Below are positions 25,937 to 37,327 of a DNA stretch of 64,000 nucleotides, piece by piece; the first letter of the stretch is position 1, and each line of letters starts with the position of its first letter. Source of the DNA: Rhodocollybia butyracea (Eukaryota; Basidiomycota; Agaricomycetes; Agaricales; Omphalotaceae); contig JADNRY010000113.1 in the NCBI GenBank assembly GCA_015501585.1, positions 62,001 to 126,000 on the forward strand. Direction: 5' to 3'. Both the position numbers and the translations under genes were made by a program. The notes under the pieces are model-generated. The model had not been told where the DNA came from. It searched no databases and saw only the letters and a program-made list of their open reading frames with translations.

Positions 25937-26888
25937 TTATTCAGAAGGTTTATCCTTTCCAATTTTTAAGGAGGTGTCCTCCTCAATAGGCTCAAGAACA
26001 TATCCAATGTTCTCAGTATCTGATTCATTGGGGTATTCCGATGATTGTTTGTCATCTCTATTCCTAGATGACCCATAATAGTTAGCAAGGGCCATGTGGT
26101 CCTCAATGCACGTGACGGCTCTGACCATCACTTCTAGTTTGGCATAGCATCAGGAAAAGCCGTTTTTGCCTAGGTGACCCCAGACTGGCCTAAAGCAAAC
26201 TAGGTGACCTATGAATCCTATGGCATCCTAGGAATTTGGGCTTGTCCCTTGCCAGTCAAGGCTCTTGAGGATTCCCTAGGCAGGCCTAGGTTTGCCCAGG
26301 TTTGCCCAGGTGCTCCTGGGGAACACCTGGGCAAACCTGGGAGGATACCCTAGGGAATCCTCAAGAGCCTTGACTGGCAAGGGATGAGCCCAAATTCCTA
26401 GGATGCCATAGGATTCATAGGTCACCTAGTTTGCTTTAGGCCACTCTGGGGTCACCTAGGCAAAAACAGCTTTTCCTGATGTACTCCAGAACGATCCCCT
26501 TGTTTGTGAGTTGCCTGATAATATTGAAGGGTAATTCCTCAATGAACCATTTCCGCATTGTTGCATCATCTGGTGTTTGGAGCATCTGTGATGCCCATTG
26601 TGTAAGTGAGGAATAATAATCCCTCACACCCATATCGGGTGAATACTCAATAAGGTCAAACTGCTGTGCAGCTTGATGAATGGTCATTGCTTGGATGCAA
26701 CAATCAAAGACACCAATAATGGTGCCTTCAAATGTCCACTTAAGGACAGTGCGGTGTATACCGGCGACTTCGTCATTATACCAGTCAAGGGCTTTGCCCT
26801 GTAGAAACATGCCAAGCACGGCAGTCCGTGTAGCATCATAATTGTCACCGCACATGCGGTTGACTACCATCCATTGGAGAAGTGACAT
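25937..26888 (-). pseudogene. Gypsy-type gag remnant, split by a MITE
   Basis: Read leftwards: SPEVYDGSLDVDVFERWL just upstream of 26888, then MSLLQWMVVNRMCGDNYDAT, GKALDWYNDEVAG, SPDMGVRDYYSSLTQWASQ and FIEELPFNIIRQL, which follows the P.(F/Y)DG....F..WL ... W(Y/F)....F...Y...L pattern of gypsy-class Gag. The frame breaks at GIVLEY where a 335-bp MITE lies, and resumes AKLEVMVRAVTCIEDHMALANYY to a stop at 25937. Further upstream (27155-28661) are Ser/Pro-rich pieces of the same polyprotein with many stops. Confidence 0.65.
26147..26481. mobile_element. 335-bp fold-back MITE with TA duplication (Tc1/mariner type)
   Basis: Almost the whole element is one hairpin: gcatcaggaaaagccgtttt at the left matches the complement of the right end, and the arms continue through tgcctaggtgacccc and ttgccagtcaaggctcttga to a centre near 26310. 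TA flanks it at 26145-26146 and 26482-26483. Removing the element and one TA makes the gag read continuously from GIVLEY into AKLEVM, so both borders are exact. Confidence 0.85.
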
Positions 26889-29800
26889 TAACCACCGCTC
26901 GAAGACATCGACATCCAGAGATCCGTCATAGACCTCCGGAGATGGAACTTTAAGAGCTTTACAGCTCTCAATGGGAGGGATAGGATTGCCTACCTTATCT
27001 CAAATTTGTTTATGGTACACTTTGTGTACCTTGTGTTTCCATTGGGAACAATGTTCATCGTCACCTGTTGTTTCTAGCATCTTAGATGCAAGTGAGAGCA
27101 GTAATTTATGCTGCTCATTTTTAGTAATTTTACCCTTGCGGGTAGCAAATTTGTCTAGCCAAGAGGCATTAGACGATGAGTCAGTATTTGACTCAGTGTC
27201 ATTTGGGTCCGATGATTCATCTGACCACAGGCTGCATTTGTGTCCTTTGGATTTCGCAGTTTGTGTCCTTTGGATTTAGCACTCTTGTGCTTCCTCTCCC
27301 CTTCACAGGATCTTTTGCTAGGCGCTTTCACTCCAGCATTATTGCTTGGTCCTGGAAAGGACTCAGTGGGTGGAATGTAAAATTGATCCCAGATTTCTCT
27401 GGGAGTAGTCAATTTATCAACAGGTATTCCGTTGACATTATATCCCACCATTTGGTTGGGAAGCCCAGATGGCACGAATCCAAAATCTCAGAGACTGGTG
27501 TTATGTTGGCATTGAATCGCTATGCGACTCATCCAATCTTTAGCTACTCCCAACGGAAGCAACTGTGGTTGCCACTCTGCCGATACCATTGGTACTGGCA
27601 TTGAACTTGACCCTGGCACATTGCTGGGCGGCAATCTGGGCAGTCTTACAGTAGTGTGTACTACCGGAGGGGCAACACTTTGTGTCGCCGGGGCAATGGG
27701 TATGGTAGTAGAAACTACCGGAAGGGTACCACGTTGCGGTCCCATACTGGATTGATTTCCAGTAATGTTTGGTACAACTACCGGAGATGCAATAATATTG
27801 GGTACCACTGGCGCCCTTGCAGTAGGTAAGTACATTGTACTTTCCTTTGGTGGTATTGCTACTACCTGATCAAAGTTATGAGGTAACTTTGGTTTTTGGT
27901 CACCGGTAATGGCCTGGGACCTCGCAGTGTCAGAGACGCTGCCTCTGCATTGGGACTCATCTCATGCGGGATGTGTAGATGGGTGTCAGTATATTTACTG
28001 ACACTGGTGCATATTCCTGTCGGAATACAGGAACATGATGGGGTGACTTGGTCATCCCTTGTGAATACTGTTTGTCCAACAGTGATTGTTGGACTGACGG
28101 TGCCTTGGGCACAGTCTCACGCCATTGGCGTACCGAGTTGTTTGCCTTGATAGGAACGGATGGTGCTGCATTGTGCAATACCAATGGTGTGATGGCAGGC
28201 CGTCTAGGTGTGGGTGCAGCAATAGTGATTCTATTGCTGTTTCTTGATGAAGAAGATCTTTCTTCATCAGATCGGATGCTAGATGTGTCCCATTTCTCAG
28301 TTATATTGAGAATATGATTGAGTACTTGCGTACTCTTGTTGAGTGATGCCGCTACATCTCATAGCACAGAAGAAATCTCACTTAAACCCTCTCGGGTTGG
28401 CCGTTTCCTATGAATAGTCATAGACTGTTCATTAGGTGGACTCTTGTCCTGCCTGTAGTGCCGTCCTTCAGACACATGTACGGAATGAGTCGCTGATGCA
28501 ACTGAATAGATTGAGTGTGGTGACATGTCACCACAACTGGAAGGTGCGTGATTGCGCACACTCTGATGTGACTTCTCTGATTGATTTTGAGAGGTCATGG
28601 GGACAGCAAATGATATAGCAAGAAGGAAAAATGGAGCGGGTTTGTATAGCTTGTGAAGCAAGTTGGAATAATGATTGTTATACTTGGTAGTATAACTGTT
28701 TTTAGCTTGTTTTAACTAATAGCTTTGTGTTATTCACACAATAGTAATTTTTTTATGTTCAAAAAAGTATAATGCACCCTATGGGCAAAGTCCTCAAGAA
28801 CACCGGTGAACATGACAAATAGGATACTATTGTGTGTACAATGGTGTAAAAGACTAACTAGACTCTTAAGTAATTGTACGATACTTATAGTAATGGATTT
28901 ATTATATAATTAATAATAAATAGAATGATAAGATAGACTGTTTGGTTTATTGGCGGTGTCTAGGATGACCGTATCGCCGGATACAGTCAGTGGTGATTAT
29001 GGAGAGGCGGAGGCGTTACAATAGCCAAAAAGTTTCGCAACTCATCAGCGCTTCAAGAAAAACTTGAACAGGCTTGTGACTTTGTCAAGATTCCTCAAAA
29101 GAAGATGATTCGCCCCGTTGACACGCGTTGGAATACCTTTGCTGATGTTATACCCTGTGCTCTTGAACTTTGCCCTGCTCTGGATTGTCTGATGAACCAG
29201 CCAAAGCATAACAAGGGCAAGGGCTGCTTCACTCAGTTGAAGCTTAGTCCAATGGAGTGGATTTTAATGGCTGAGCTCAACAAGCCCATGCTCAAGGTTT
29301 GTAAGTCATGGTTATCTGAAGCAATGCTAATTTCTTGTAGATTTTTCAACATATTACGACATGCATGTCTTATTCTGCACGACCACTTGTTGCTGATGTC
29401 ATTCCGCTCATTGATCTCCTCGAGGAGAGACTTAAACATCTCATCCAGGACACTTCCAAATCTAAGATTCTCCGGGCATCTGCTGCCAAAGGTAGAGCAA
29501 TATTGAATAAATATTACTCAAAAACCAATGATTCTAAGATGTATAGGATGTGTATGAGTAAGTCCTTTTGTTCTCCTTCATATTTTATCTTTTCTCACCA
29601 CATTGTAAGTGTTACATCCTAAGTACAAGCTTGCCTATTTCCAGAAGGCACAATGGGAGCTGGATTGGATTGAGACTGCCCATAGTTTAGTTTGTGAAGA
29701 GTGGGAAATGTGTTACAGGCCAACAATTGACCCTTTCTTCAGTGAAAGTTCCACTGAGGTTGCTGAAGCTGAGACAGTGAGTTATTTATTTGGTTCTTGA

Positions 29801-29896
29801 TATTTGCTATTGTTAAATTTAGTGTTAGGATATGGATGGCCTTTTCAAGGAACTTGACTGCTTTGGTTGTTCCAATGCTGCTGATGTTGTTGATGC

Positions 29897-30595
29897 TAGA
29901 GATGTCCACGAGTCCAGGTCTTTACAGGTACTCACAGGTAAGATCCATGGGAAAACCTGCAAGTATGTGACCCACGGATCCCATGATCTGTTTCCCACGG
30001 GTCCGGCGCAGGTCACAGGTCAGACTTTGGAGAATTTCAGCTGACTTGCAGGTATTTTTATGACTTGTACAAGCGATGTAAACCCATACATTTGTTAATT
30101 AATGCTTAAAATTTACAGTACAAGCAACAATATATGTCAGTTAACACTCAAAACTTACAGTAATTCATAGTATCATATTTATTATAGTACTTATCAAGTA
30201 CTGGCACATATGTTTGAGGTTGTAGACAGCTCACGACGTTTGGCGCTAATTTAAGCGCCCAATCGCCGTGAGCTGTCTACAATGTAAAACCTTTGTGTCA
30301 GTAGATATTTACTTCATAACTAAGTATGAAATAATAGTAGACAGTTACAGTACAATGTTTTATAAATGGTATGTATCATAAAACAGGTAAGTACTTTATT
30401 AATGATTATTAGTAAACTCTTTGGCATAAATACACAAATACCTCCAGGTACTTGCGAACTTGCAGGTAAATTACCTGCGAGTGAAAGATCCGTTTCCCAC
30501 GGATCTTTCGCAGGTCACAAGTCAAGGCTTTTGGGCCACAGGTACTTGCGCGCCGGATCCAAGTATACTTGGATCTGGACTTGTGGACATCTCTA
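29897..30595. mobile_element. hAT-type MITE, 699 bp (TSD GTTGATGC)
   Basis: Ends are TAGAGATGTCCACGAGTCC and the complement of TAGAGATGTCCACAAGTCC. Perfect 8-bp duplication GTTGATGC at 29889-29896 and 30596-30603. It sits in the hAT transposase exon, and removal reconnects NAADVVDA to FLNTPPDAD. The interior has repeated words built on acttgcaggta and gacccacggatcc and no coding capacity. Confidence 0.85.
30220..30282. repeat. 63-bp perfect-arm palindrome inside the hAT MITE
   Basis: ttgtagacagctcacg at the left pairs with cgtgagctgtctacaa at the right; the loop itself holds a second inverted repeat (ttggcgct...agcgcccaa). It could be a tiny fold-back insertion; no clear duplication of flanking bases. 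Confidence 0.6.
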
Positions 30596-31475
30596 GTTGA
30601 TGCCTTCCTCAACACTCCTCCTGATGCAGATAGTGACCCTATCAAGTATCATGTCTCACGATTGGACAAAGTAGGTGCAAGAGTATCCCCTCGCAGTGCT
30701 TTTGCACATATGGCCTTAGATTATCTTACTGCTCCTGGTGTGTTTAATAGTTGATTTTGTTCATCTTTCTGCTAATTCCTCTTGTCAGCAATGTCTACTG
30801 ATGTTGAATGCCTCTTTTCACATGGTGGACTTCAGGTTCCAAAACGCCGTCATAATCTTGCCTTCAATACATTGCGTTGCTTGATGGTTTTACATTCATG
30901 GTTTGAAGCTGGCTTGGTTCCCATTGATCTTGTTTTGGAGTACTTTCATAGCCTAAAGAGTTGTCGTAAAGGCAAGGGCAAGGAGACAGACAATGAATCT
31001 GATGTTGAAGTGGTTTGATCTTGTGCCCTTACCTTGCTATCTGGTGCTCTCTTCTCGTCTTACTATCATTTGCTATTTGTCTGCTGACCTGCTTATCATT
31101 ACAATGTTTATACATAAGGTAGACGACACAAGGAACTGATACAGGTTACATAAGCCTGCTCCCCATCCCTCGATGGACAACTTATTTTGCCTTCATCCTT
31201 CATCAGACATGCTCAAACTATCATAGGATATTACTACATAATGTATAATTATACTTTGTATGAAAAAAATTCAGACAAAACTATTGATTTTGAAGTGTTT
31301 TTCCTTGAAAATTTAAAATGCATATTTCAATGTAATAAGTACAGAGCAATGAAAGAAAAACTGGGGGACGACCTGACACCCGTAAATTTGCAGTGGCTGT
31401 GCATTATGTAAATGCTTACAGATCTATATAAAAATCCTAAAAAGGAAATGGAGAAGTGCACCCCGACCAGCATAA

Positions 31476-34400
31476 ATGGGACAAAAAAAAGGCTCTGTGC
31501 TTGCCCGAGCGCGAAACGCTGCAAAAGCAAGTGCTGCGCGCATTCTCCAAACCTCTACCGGTACTTCAAACCCAGTTTCCCATTCCCCAGACAATCTCCC
31601 AATCCACAATTCTCTGGACAGAGCAGATGACTCCACTGATCTAAATGACATTATCAATAATTTTGTGGCATTGGAGGAAGAAGGGCTTGCACCTGAATAT
31701 GATGAGAGAGTAGAGGATGAGCTTGAGGTGGACAAGAACATTGGGGAGTCTGCTCTTCAGGCATTTGGGTTATTCTTGCAGAGAGCTCAGGCCGAGGCAA
31801 CTGCAAGGGAACACGCATCAAAAAAAAGACAACGCGGGTCATACAAAGGCAACACACCTCGAACAAAATTCCATCATGCTGCAAAGTGCAGGAAATTTGT
31901 TGCTGAAGGTGGTAAACTAATTACCAACTGGTTCGGAAAAGTAACACCATCTGAATATGAATCCGGGCCAGACATCGAAGAGATTCCTACACCTCTGGCA
32001 CAGCCAGAGGTGCCAAAAATACCTGAACAAAATGAGGTTTGTCTGTGAACATTCTGTCATGCAAAAATCACTCACCAAAGACTGTTAGACTGTTGACTGG
32101 GAGAAGCTTGCAGACCCAGCAGAAGCTTGTGCTCGTTTAAATGCACTATTCAATGAGCTGAAAGACTTGGAGAATCATGCCGAAATCCCAACAAAATCAG
32201 ATGCCGCCTTGAATGCACTGCATTCCAAGGACTGGCCTGCACTTCATAAAGCAGCTGAAGCGCTCACTTTGAGATCTAGAGACAAAAAGATTGGAGTTGT
32301 GCTGCATACCCAAATTTCTGCAATGCTCGGTGCTCTCAATCTCTATCTGGACCAGTACACAAAATTTACCTGGAAACAAGCATCGTTCCTGGCGGCTCGC
32401 AGTCAGGGAAAGAGTGTCTCACATGCCCAAAGAATACGCTAATACGCAGGTTTTGCGCTTAGGCTTGTAGCCGTATATTTTGACACAGTATGCGATCTAC
32501 ACGTACAATAAGAGAGTTATGTGGAGCCCCAACGTGATAGCTGTAGCCGACGCTTAGTATCTCAACGATAAGACTCAGTTAGCTGTGATGGTGCGCCCAC
32601 AAGCGTAGCCTGATACTAAGCTAGCGAAGTAAACTCGAGGTGCCCAGAGACATTAGCACTAGATTGTCAGTCTAGTTTCTACCCACCCAATTGCTTACCA
32701 CCGCATATAAGGATGTCTCGAAGTGGGATGAGTGCTAGCAGACGCATTACCTAGGGAAGGACTTAGAGGGAGCAAGCCTCGTACTTGGCTAGCGGAAAGA
32801 CAAATGCCGGAGGAACAGATCTAGGATCGCCTTACGGACCGGTGGATCTCAGTTGTAACGATTCGGCTAGTCGGAACAAAAGAGGGACCCGCAGCAGAGA
32901 TCAAGTCGAAGCGAATTTGATATATGATATCGGCCGACTATTGACTAGCAAAACCCTAATATGTTAAATCGAGGAACTGGGTAGTAGGGCATTTACTGCC
33001 AAGCAGGTTGAAGGCACTTGTGCGCACTCTAGGAATTGTACTGACATATACGTCCTAGGTGTTCTGGGTATCTTTGAATAGCTAGCGAAAAGGCTCAACG
33101 CCTGAACATGTTATTATGATACGGGACTGGAAAGGGAAAGCTTGAAGCGTCCAAAACTACATCGGAGAACCTAGGTGAATAGCCCTTGGGGCATGAGACA
33201 TAGTACACCCGGTGGAGCGGACGGTCTGATGTGGAACCAGATCTCTAGGACCAGAATATCTTACCTATTTTAATTTCTTATTATCTTCATACCCAATTCC
33301 GGACCATATACACGTTTTGGCGGATTTCTCGAGATTGTAATATTAAATCCAGGCAGGAGTTTCCTTTCCTAGCTAAATTTCCCCACTTTCCTTATTTTTC
33401 TATTCCTCCCGTCTCTGTTTCATCTCTTTTCGTATAAAACTAGAATAAACCCAGTATATAAGCCCGATGTATTTATCCAATAAAACAAGTTATCTTGCCA
33501 CCTCTCATAACCACCCGTTGTGACAAAGTTAAGAGTCCCTTCACTGCCGAAGTTTACTTGTTCCCATATAATAGGCCTGGGCAACCCCGTTCTTGAAGTC
33601 ATTAGTGATCTTCATCAGGCTGGTTCGGTTACTTGTATTCATTCTTGAAGTTTATTATATTATACCTTACACTAGCGTTTGGAGTAGACCGGTGAGGGCT
33701 TGCATGGTCACGTAGCTGTCACTCTAACATAGTCTGAAGTTGTGTGTAATATACTTCATAACAGCTTTTGTGCCCATTTGAGATTTAATTGGTCTTAAGT
33801 GTGAATCTAGGTATTTCCTTAGAGGGGACGATATCTAGTAAGGAATTATTCGGCTCCAGAGTGAGGGTTCCTTAGCTGGCTTTTTAATCAAAGCTTAGCA
33901 AGCCACTAAGATTGTGGTGCGAGTTCCTAGTGATTAAGTTCACTCACAGTTTTGTAGCTTGACCCAGAGTTTGGTCAGGGACGTTACGGTGTTACACTAG
34001 CTGGAGCCAGAGTTTGCCCAGGAGTGTTTCAAACCTCATTGTTACTTCGCTAGCTAGAGCCAGAGTTTGCCTAGGAGTGTTTTGACTTCATTGTAATTGG
34101 TTTTGTTTTGTTGGTTTGGTTATACACACACGCACTCGACGATAGTCTTCGCTAGTTCAGTTCTACGAACGTCTTAGACTTTGTCATTACTTTGCTAGTT
34201 CATTGTTTTGACACTGGAGCCTGTTCTAGCTTATATTCGATCTTATACTATTCTGTGGGGAATCTTTGACAACCCAGCCTCGCTCCCTTTAAACAAGTTG
34301 ATAGTCTGGTTAGGCGCAGTATTTTATTTGATAGGTTGTTTTATAGCACCTTTCACACCCCAGTACGAACCAAGCCAATTAACGCACCTGGCTCCATCGC

Positions 34401-35923
34401 TTCCTCAGTCTTGGAGAGTTACCAACTCCTGGATATTTCCATTTCCATTCCTCGATGCTGGATGATGAAGATTTCTCATCTGAATTGAAAGTCTTTCTGT
34501 TCGAAAAAGCAAAGAAAGGCTATATCTTTGCAAGAGATGTTGTTGAATTTGTTGCCACACCCGAGACACAGGCCAAAGTTGCAAAGAATGGAAAGCCAGT
34601 GGAGATTTCACTTTGCACAGCCCAGCGTTGGCTTAAGAAGCTTGATTGGCGGTATGGGATGAAGCAGAAGGGAATGTACATTGATGGACATGAATGCCAG
34701 GATGTGGTTGCATATCGGAAGGAATTTCTGAAAAGATGGAAGGAGTATGAAAAAAGAATGGTGACATATGACAACGATGGGAACCCATCTTTTCCCAAAG
34801 GCTTCCCGGTGCCACAAGGTCCACGTTTTTGTCTCATTCTTGTCACTCACAATGAATCTACATTTTACGCTCATGACCGCCGCAAATCTGTTTGAACCAA
34901 TTCAACCCAAGGACCCACGCCAGAGAGAAAAGGAGACAGTCCATCGATAATGGTCTCTGCTTACTTGACACCAGACTGGGGTTTGTTGAGAGATGAAGAC
35001 GAGTGCGTACTCAAATCATCACAGATTGCCCAAGATACTAATTAAATTTTTAGTGAAGCACAATTATTCTTTGAAGCTGGAAAGAACCGCGATGGGTACT
35101 TTGATGGCAATAATCTACTGAAAGAAACCCAGAAAGCCATTGACATCTTTAATAACAACACCCATGGCATGATGATTGCATTGTTCATGTTTGACAATGC
35201 TCCTGGTCACCAAAAGCGAACTCCCAATGCTCTCTCTGCTTGAAAGATGCCAAAAAACCCCAACAAAGGCTGGACACATCATCCAAATGGACCAAAGGTG
35301 CGAGACACGTGATTTGCTGACGGCACACCTCAACCGCTTTACTTTCCCGATGACCATCCCACAATGCCTGGCTGGTTCAAAGGAACTCAACAAATCCTTA
35401 CAGAACACAATCTATACCCTGTTGGAGGCCTTCATGCTGCTTGCACAAGCAAATGCAAAGACAATGCCATTAATTGCTGTTGCCACCAAGTCCTTTTTCT
35501 TCAACCTGACTTTGTTGCTCAGAAGTCGCAACTGCAGGAACTCGTTGAATCCCAGGGCCATCTATGTGATTTTTATCCCAAATATCATTGTGAGCTCAAC
35601 TTCATAGAGATGTACTGGGGCGCTGGGAAGTACAGATACCGCATGTCACCCAAAACTGAGAAAATGGAGGAGATGCGAGCCAACGTGAAGGAATGTCTGG
35701 ATGCTGTCCCAGATATTCAGATTCTTAGGTGTGTTACTATCTATTATATCTTTTCCAGCTTTTCATTATAGTTTATAGATATGCCAACCGCTCTGCTTGC
35801 TTCATCCATGCCTATTCCGAGGGTCTCGATGGTGCACAGGCAGCATACATCAACCATCGTTATCATGGGCACCGTGCTCTGCCCCCAGATATGATTAGAG
35901 CAGCTCGGGAGGCTCTTCCTTAA
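31476..35923 (+). pseudogene. DDE-superfamily transposase gene (fungal IS630/Tc1-like), dead
   Basis: N-terminal exon 31476-32048 is charged (ARARNAAKASAARI...), then a helical DNA-binding-like block (ALNALHSKDWPALHKAAEAL...FTWKQASFLAARSQGK) that is cut after AQRIR by a 1942-bp insertion and resumes TWLHRFLSLGELPTPG. Catalytic part: [78 protein letters not shown]. In the family the first motif is HDESTFYAHDRR, so the first catalytic Asp is Asn here. Three in-frame stops (34893, 35241, 35310) are all TGA. An intron at about 35729-35770 precedes the last exon. The element is inactive. Confidence 0.75.
32440..34381 (-). mobile_element. Unclassified 1.94-kb non-coding element, copy 2 (4-bp TSD ACGC)
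   Basis: Inverted homologue of 18505-20474 along its whole length, with scattered substitutions and small indels. On the plus strand it starts TAATACGCAGG and ends AGCCAATTA, with ACGC duplicated at 32436-32439 and 34382-34385. Removal restores the transposase frame (AQRIR to TWLHRF). Relative to the transcription direction of the host gene it has the same orientation as copy 1. Confidence 0.75.
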
Positions 35924-36708
35924 TGCTTCATATACTTTAGAACATCATAATTCATCATAATTCTATCTACTCTCAACAATACTTGTGATGCGCTGGCACT
36001 GGCCATTTCTTTACTTTTCAAAATCACAAATTTTGCAGTAACGTAACTAACACGTGATTGATTACTTAAGCGTAGTAGTTCCTAGTGTTGTCTACCTTGA
36101 TTCTACTTCATAATGGACAATTACTTGTGAGTATACTTGCGAGTATCTGTTTGATTTGTTTGGCAGGTACTTGTGACTTGCTCAAAGACTCGCAAGTCAG
36201 TGACCTGTTTCCCACAGATCTTCCGCGGGTCACAGGTCAAGCCTTTTGGCCACAGGTACTTGTGCCATGGGGTCGCAAGTATACTTGACCCGGACTCGTG
36301 GACATCTCTATAGTGAAGGGTTGAGTGACCTGTTGAAAGGGGGTACTCGAGTTGAGAGTAGAGACCGCAAGACCAACAGCCAGCAAGATATGATAATCAA
36401 GGATATAGAGAGCCAAACTGGGTGTTCATTAATACATTAAGAAGAATATTGGCGCTCATTGCGCTTACTACATCACTTGCTTATTTACATGTATGTACTG
36501 TCTATGCATGACCCGTCACATTCAATATCTACTAATTCTGGTTTAAATTGTGGTGCAATTGATTTGGTTAATGTTCTCGTTTAAATCCACTGCTTCAAAT
36601 GATAGAATCCATGTTTGGATCTTCTGTTTAAAGCACTTAAGTACTAATTTAAATCTTCACTTAAATCCCTTTGTTCAAATTATTAGATTAAGAACTACAA
36701 TAGTAGGG
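35924..36708. other. Non-coding, end of DDE transposon and a hAT-MITE fragment
   Basis: 36120-36312 matches the right half of the TAGAGATGTCC MITE family (ggcaggtacttgtgacttg ... ctcgtggacatctcta), but the left terminus is missing. The rest shows short words related to tttaaatc repeated at 36541-36670. No gene recognised. Confidence 0.5.
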
Positions 36709-37206
36709 TAGAGATGTCCACGAGTCCAAGTCAAGTAATACTTGGACTTGTGGTCCAAGTACTTGTGGACCAAAAGGCAATACTTGTGACCTGTTGTGAC
36801 TCGTGGGAAACAAGTACTTGGACTCGCAAGTACCCTACTTGCAAGTATTCCCATGACTCATACTCACAAATACCTGCAAGTAGTTGGTACTTACAAAGAT
36901 AATTCAGCTATTCCATAGTATTCTATTGTTATAATACCATGTAAAGAACATTTATTTCATGCAAGCCTCAAGGCAGCATCACAGGGGTATTTAATGTCCA
37001 GAATGACACCTAATAACATCACCTGGGCACACAATAATGGTCCTTGACTTGTGGTCCAAGTACTTGTGGACCAAAAGGCAATACTTGTGACTTGTTGCTA
37101 CTTGTGGGAAACAAGTACTTGGACTCGCAAGTACCCCCACTTGCAAGTATTCCCATGAGTCAACTTGCAAGTACCTGTATGTGACTTGGACTTGTGGACA
37201 TCTCTA
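36709..37206. mobile_element. hAT-type MITE, 498 bp (TSD TAGTAGGG)
   Basis: Starts TAGAGATGTCCACGAGTCC and ends with the complement of TAGAGATGTCCACAAGTCC; perfect 8-bp duplication TAGTAGGG at 36701-36708 and 37207-37214. A ~110-bp block (tggtccaagtacttgtggac ... acttgcaagtattcccatga) occurs twice in direct orientation, at about 36750 and 37051. Non-coding. Confidence 0.85.
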
Positions 37207-37327
37207 TAGTAGGGTAGTGTGGTAGAGCTGGGGATTAAAATACAATTTAAACAAGTTTAAAATTACTTGGACATGACCGCCCATGATTAAAAAATATAGA
37301 TCCGGATTCTTCTGGGCGTAAAGCTAA

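Larger units (their letters stand above)
23795..29020 (-). mobile_element. Gag-only LTR retrotransposon (LARD-like), 5-bp TSD ATAGC
   Basis: LTRs: right copy 28768-29020 (253 bp) and left copy 23795-25595, interrupted by another element. In the minus orientation the LTR runs TGTAACGCC...CATTATA. The purine tract expected before the 3' LTR is present (GGTGGGGGAGGG, complement of 25596-25607), which fixes the orientation. Duplicated ATAGC flanks it at 23790-23794 and 29021-29025, inside a hAT exon; without the insert that exon reads LRSIAKKFRN. The interior has gag-like sequence but no protease, reverse transcriptase or integrase, so it must have moved with enzymes from elsewhere. Confidence 0.8.
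21674..31018 (+). pseudogene. hAT-family transposase gene, interrupted by two insertions
   Basis: N-terminal exon at 21674 (MASSSCKKKQAPRAILSK). Core from 22830: IVKWCACNSHPMIIVDDEAF, then PSHQTVSSRDIKAVFD, LDGWSLPNVISVLGFAITY (a catalytic-Asp-type D.W segment) and MAMDNASNNDLACQ (the hAT TxDNAxNN motif), followed by YQIWCFAHIMNLCYKAF. After the LTR insertion: IRPVDTRWNTF. The C-terminal dimerisation region is at 30604-31018 (DPIKYHVSRLDK...STDVECLFSHGG...RRHNLAFNTLRCLMVLHSWF). hAT transposases cut and paste DNA and leave 8-bp duplications. The gene is split by 23795-29020 (TSD ATAGC) and 29897-30595 (TSD GTTGATGC). Removing both restores the protein across each junction. Several exon joins in the first third remain uncertain. 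Confidence 0.8.

Noticed and set aside
32440..34381. Standard solo LTR
   Set aside because: Exact borders given by the TSD are TAAT...ATTA, not TG...CA, and no retrotransposon interior with these ends is seen in the window.
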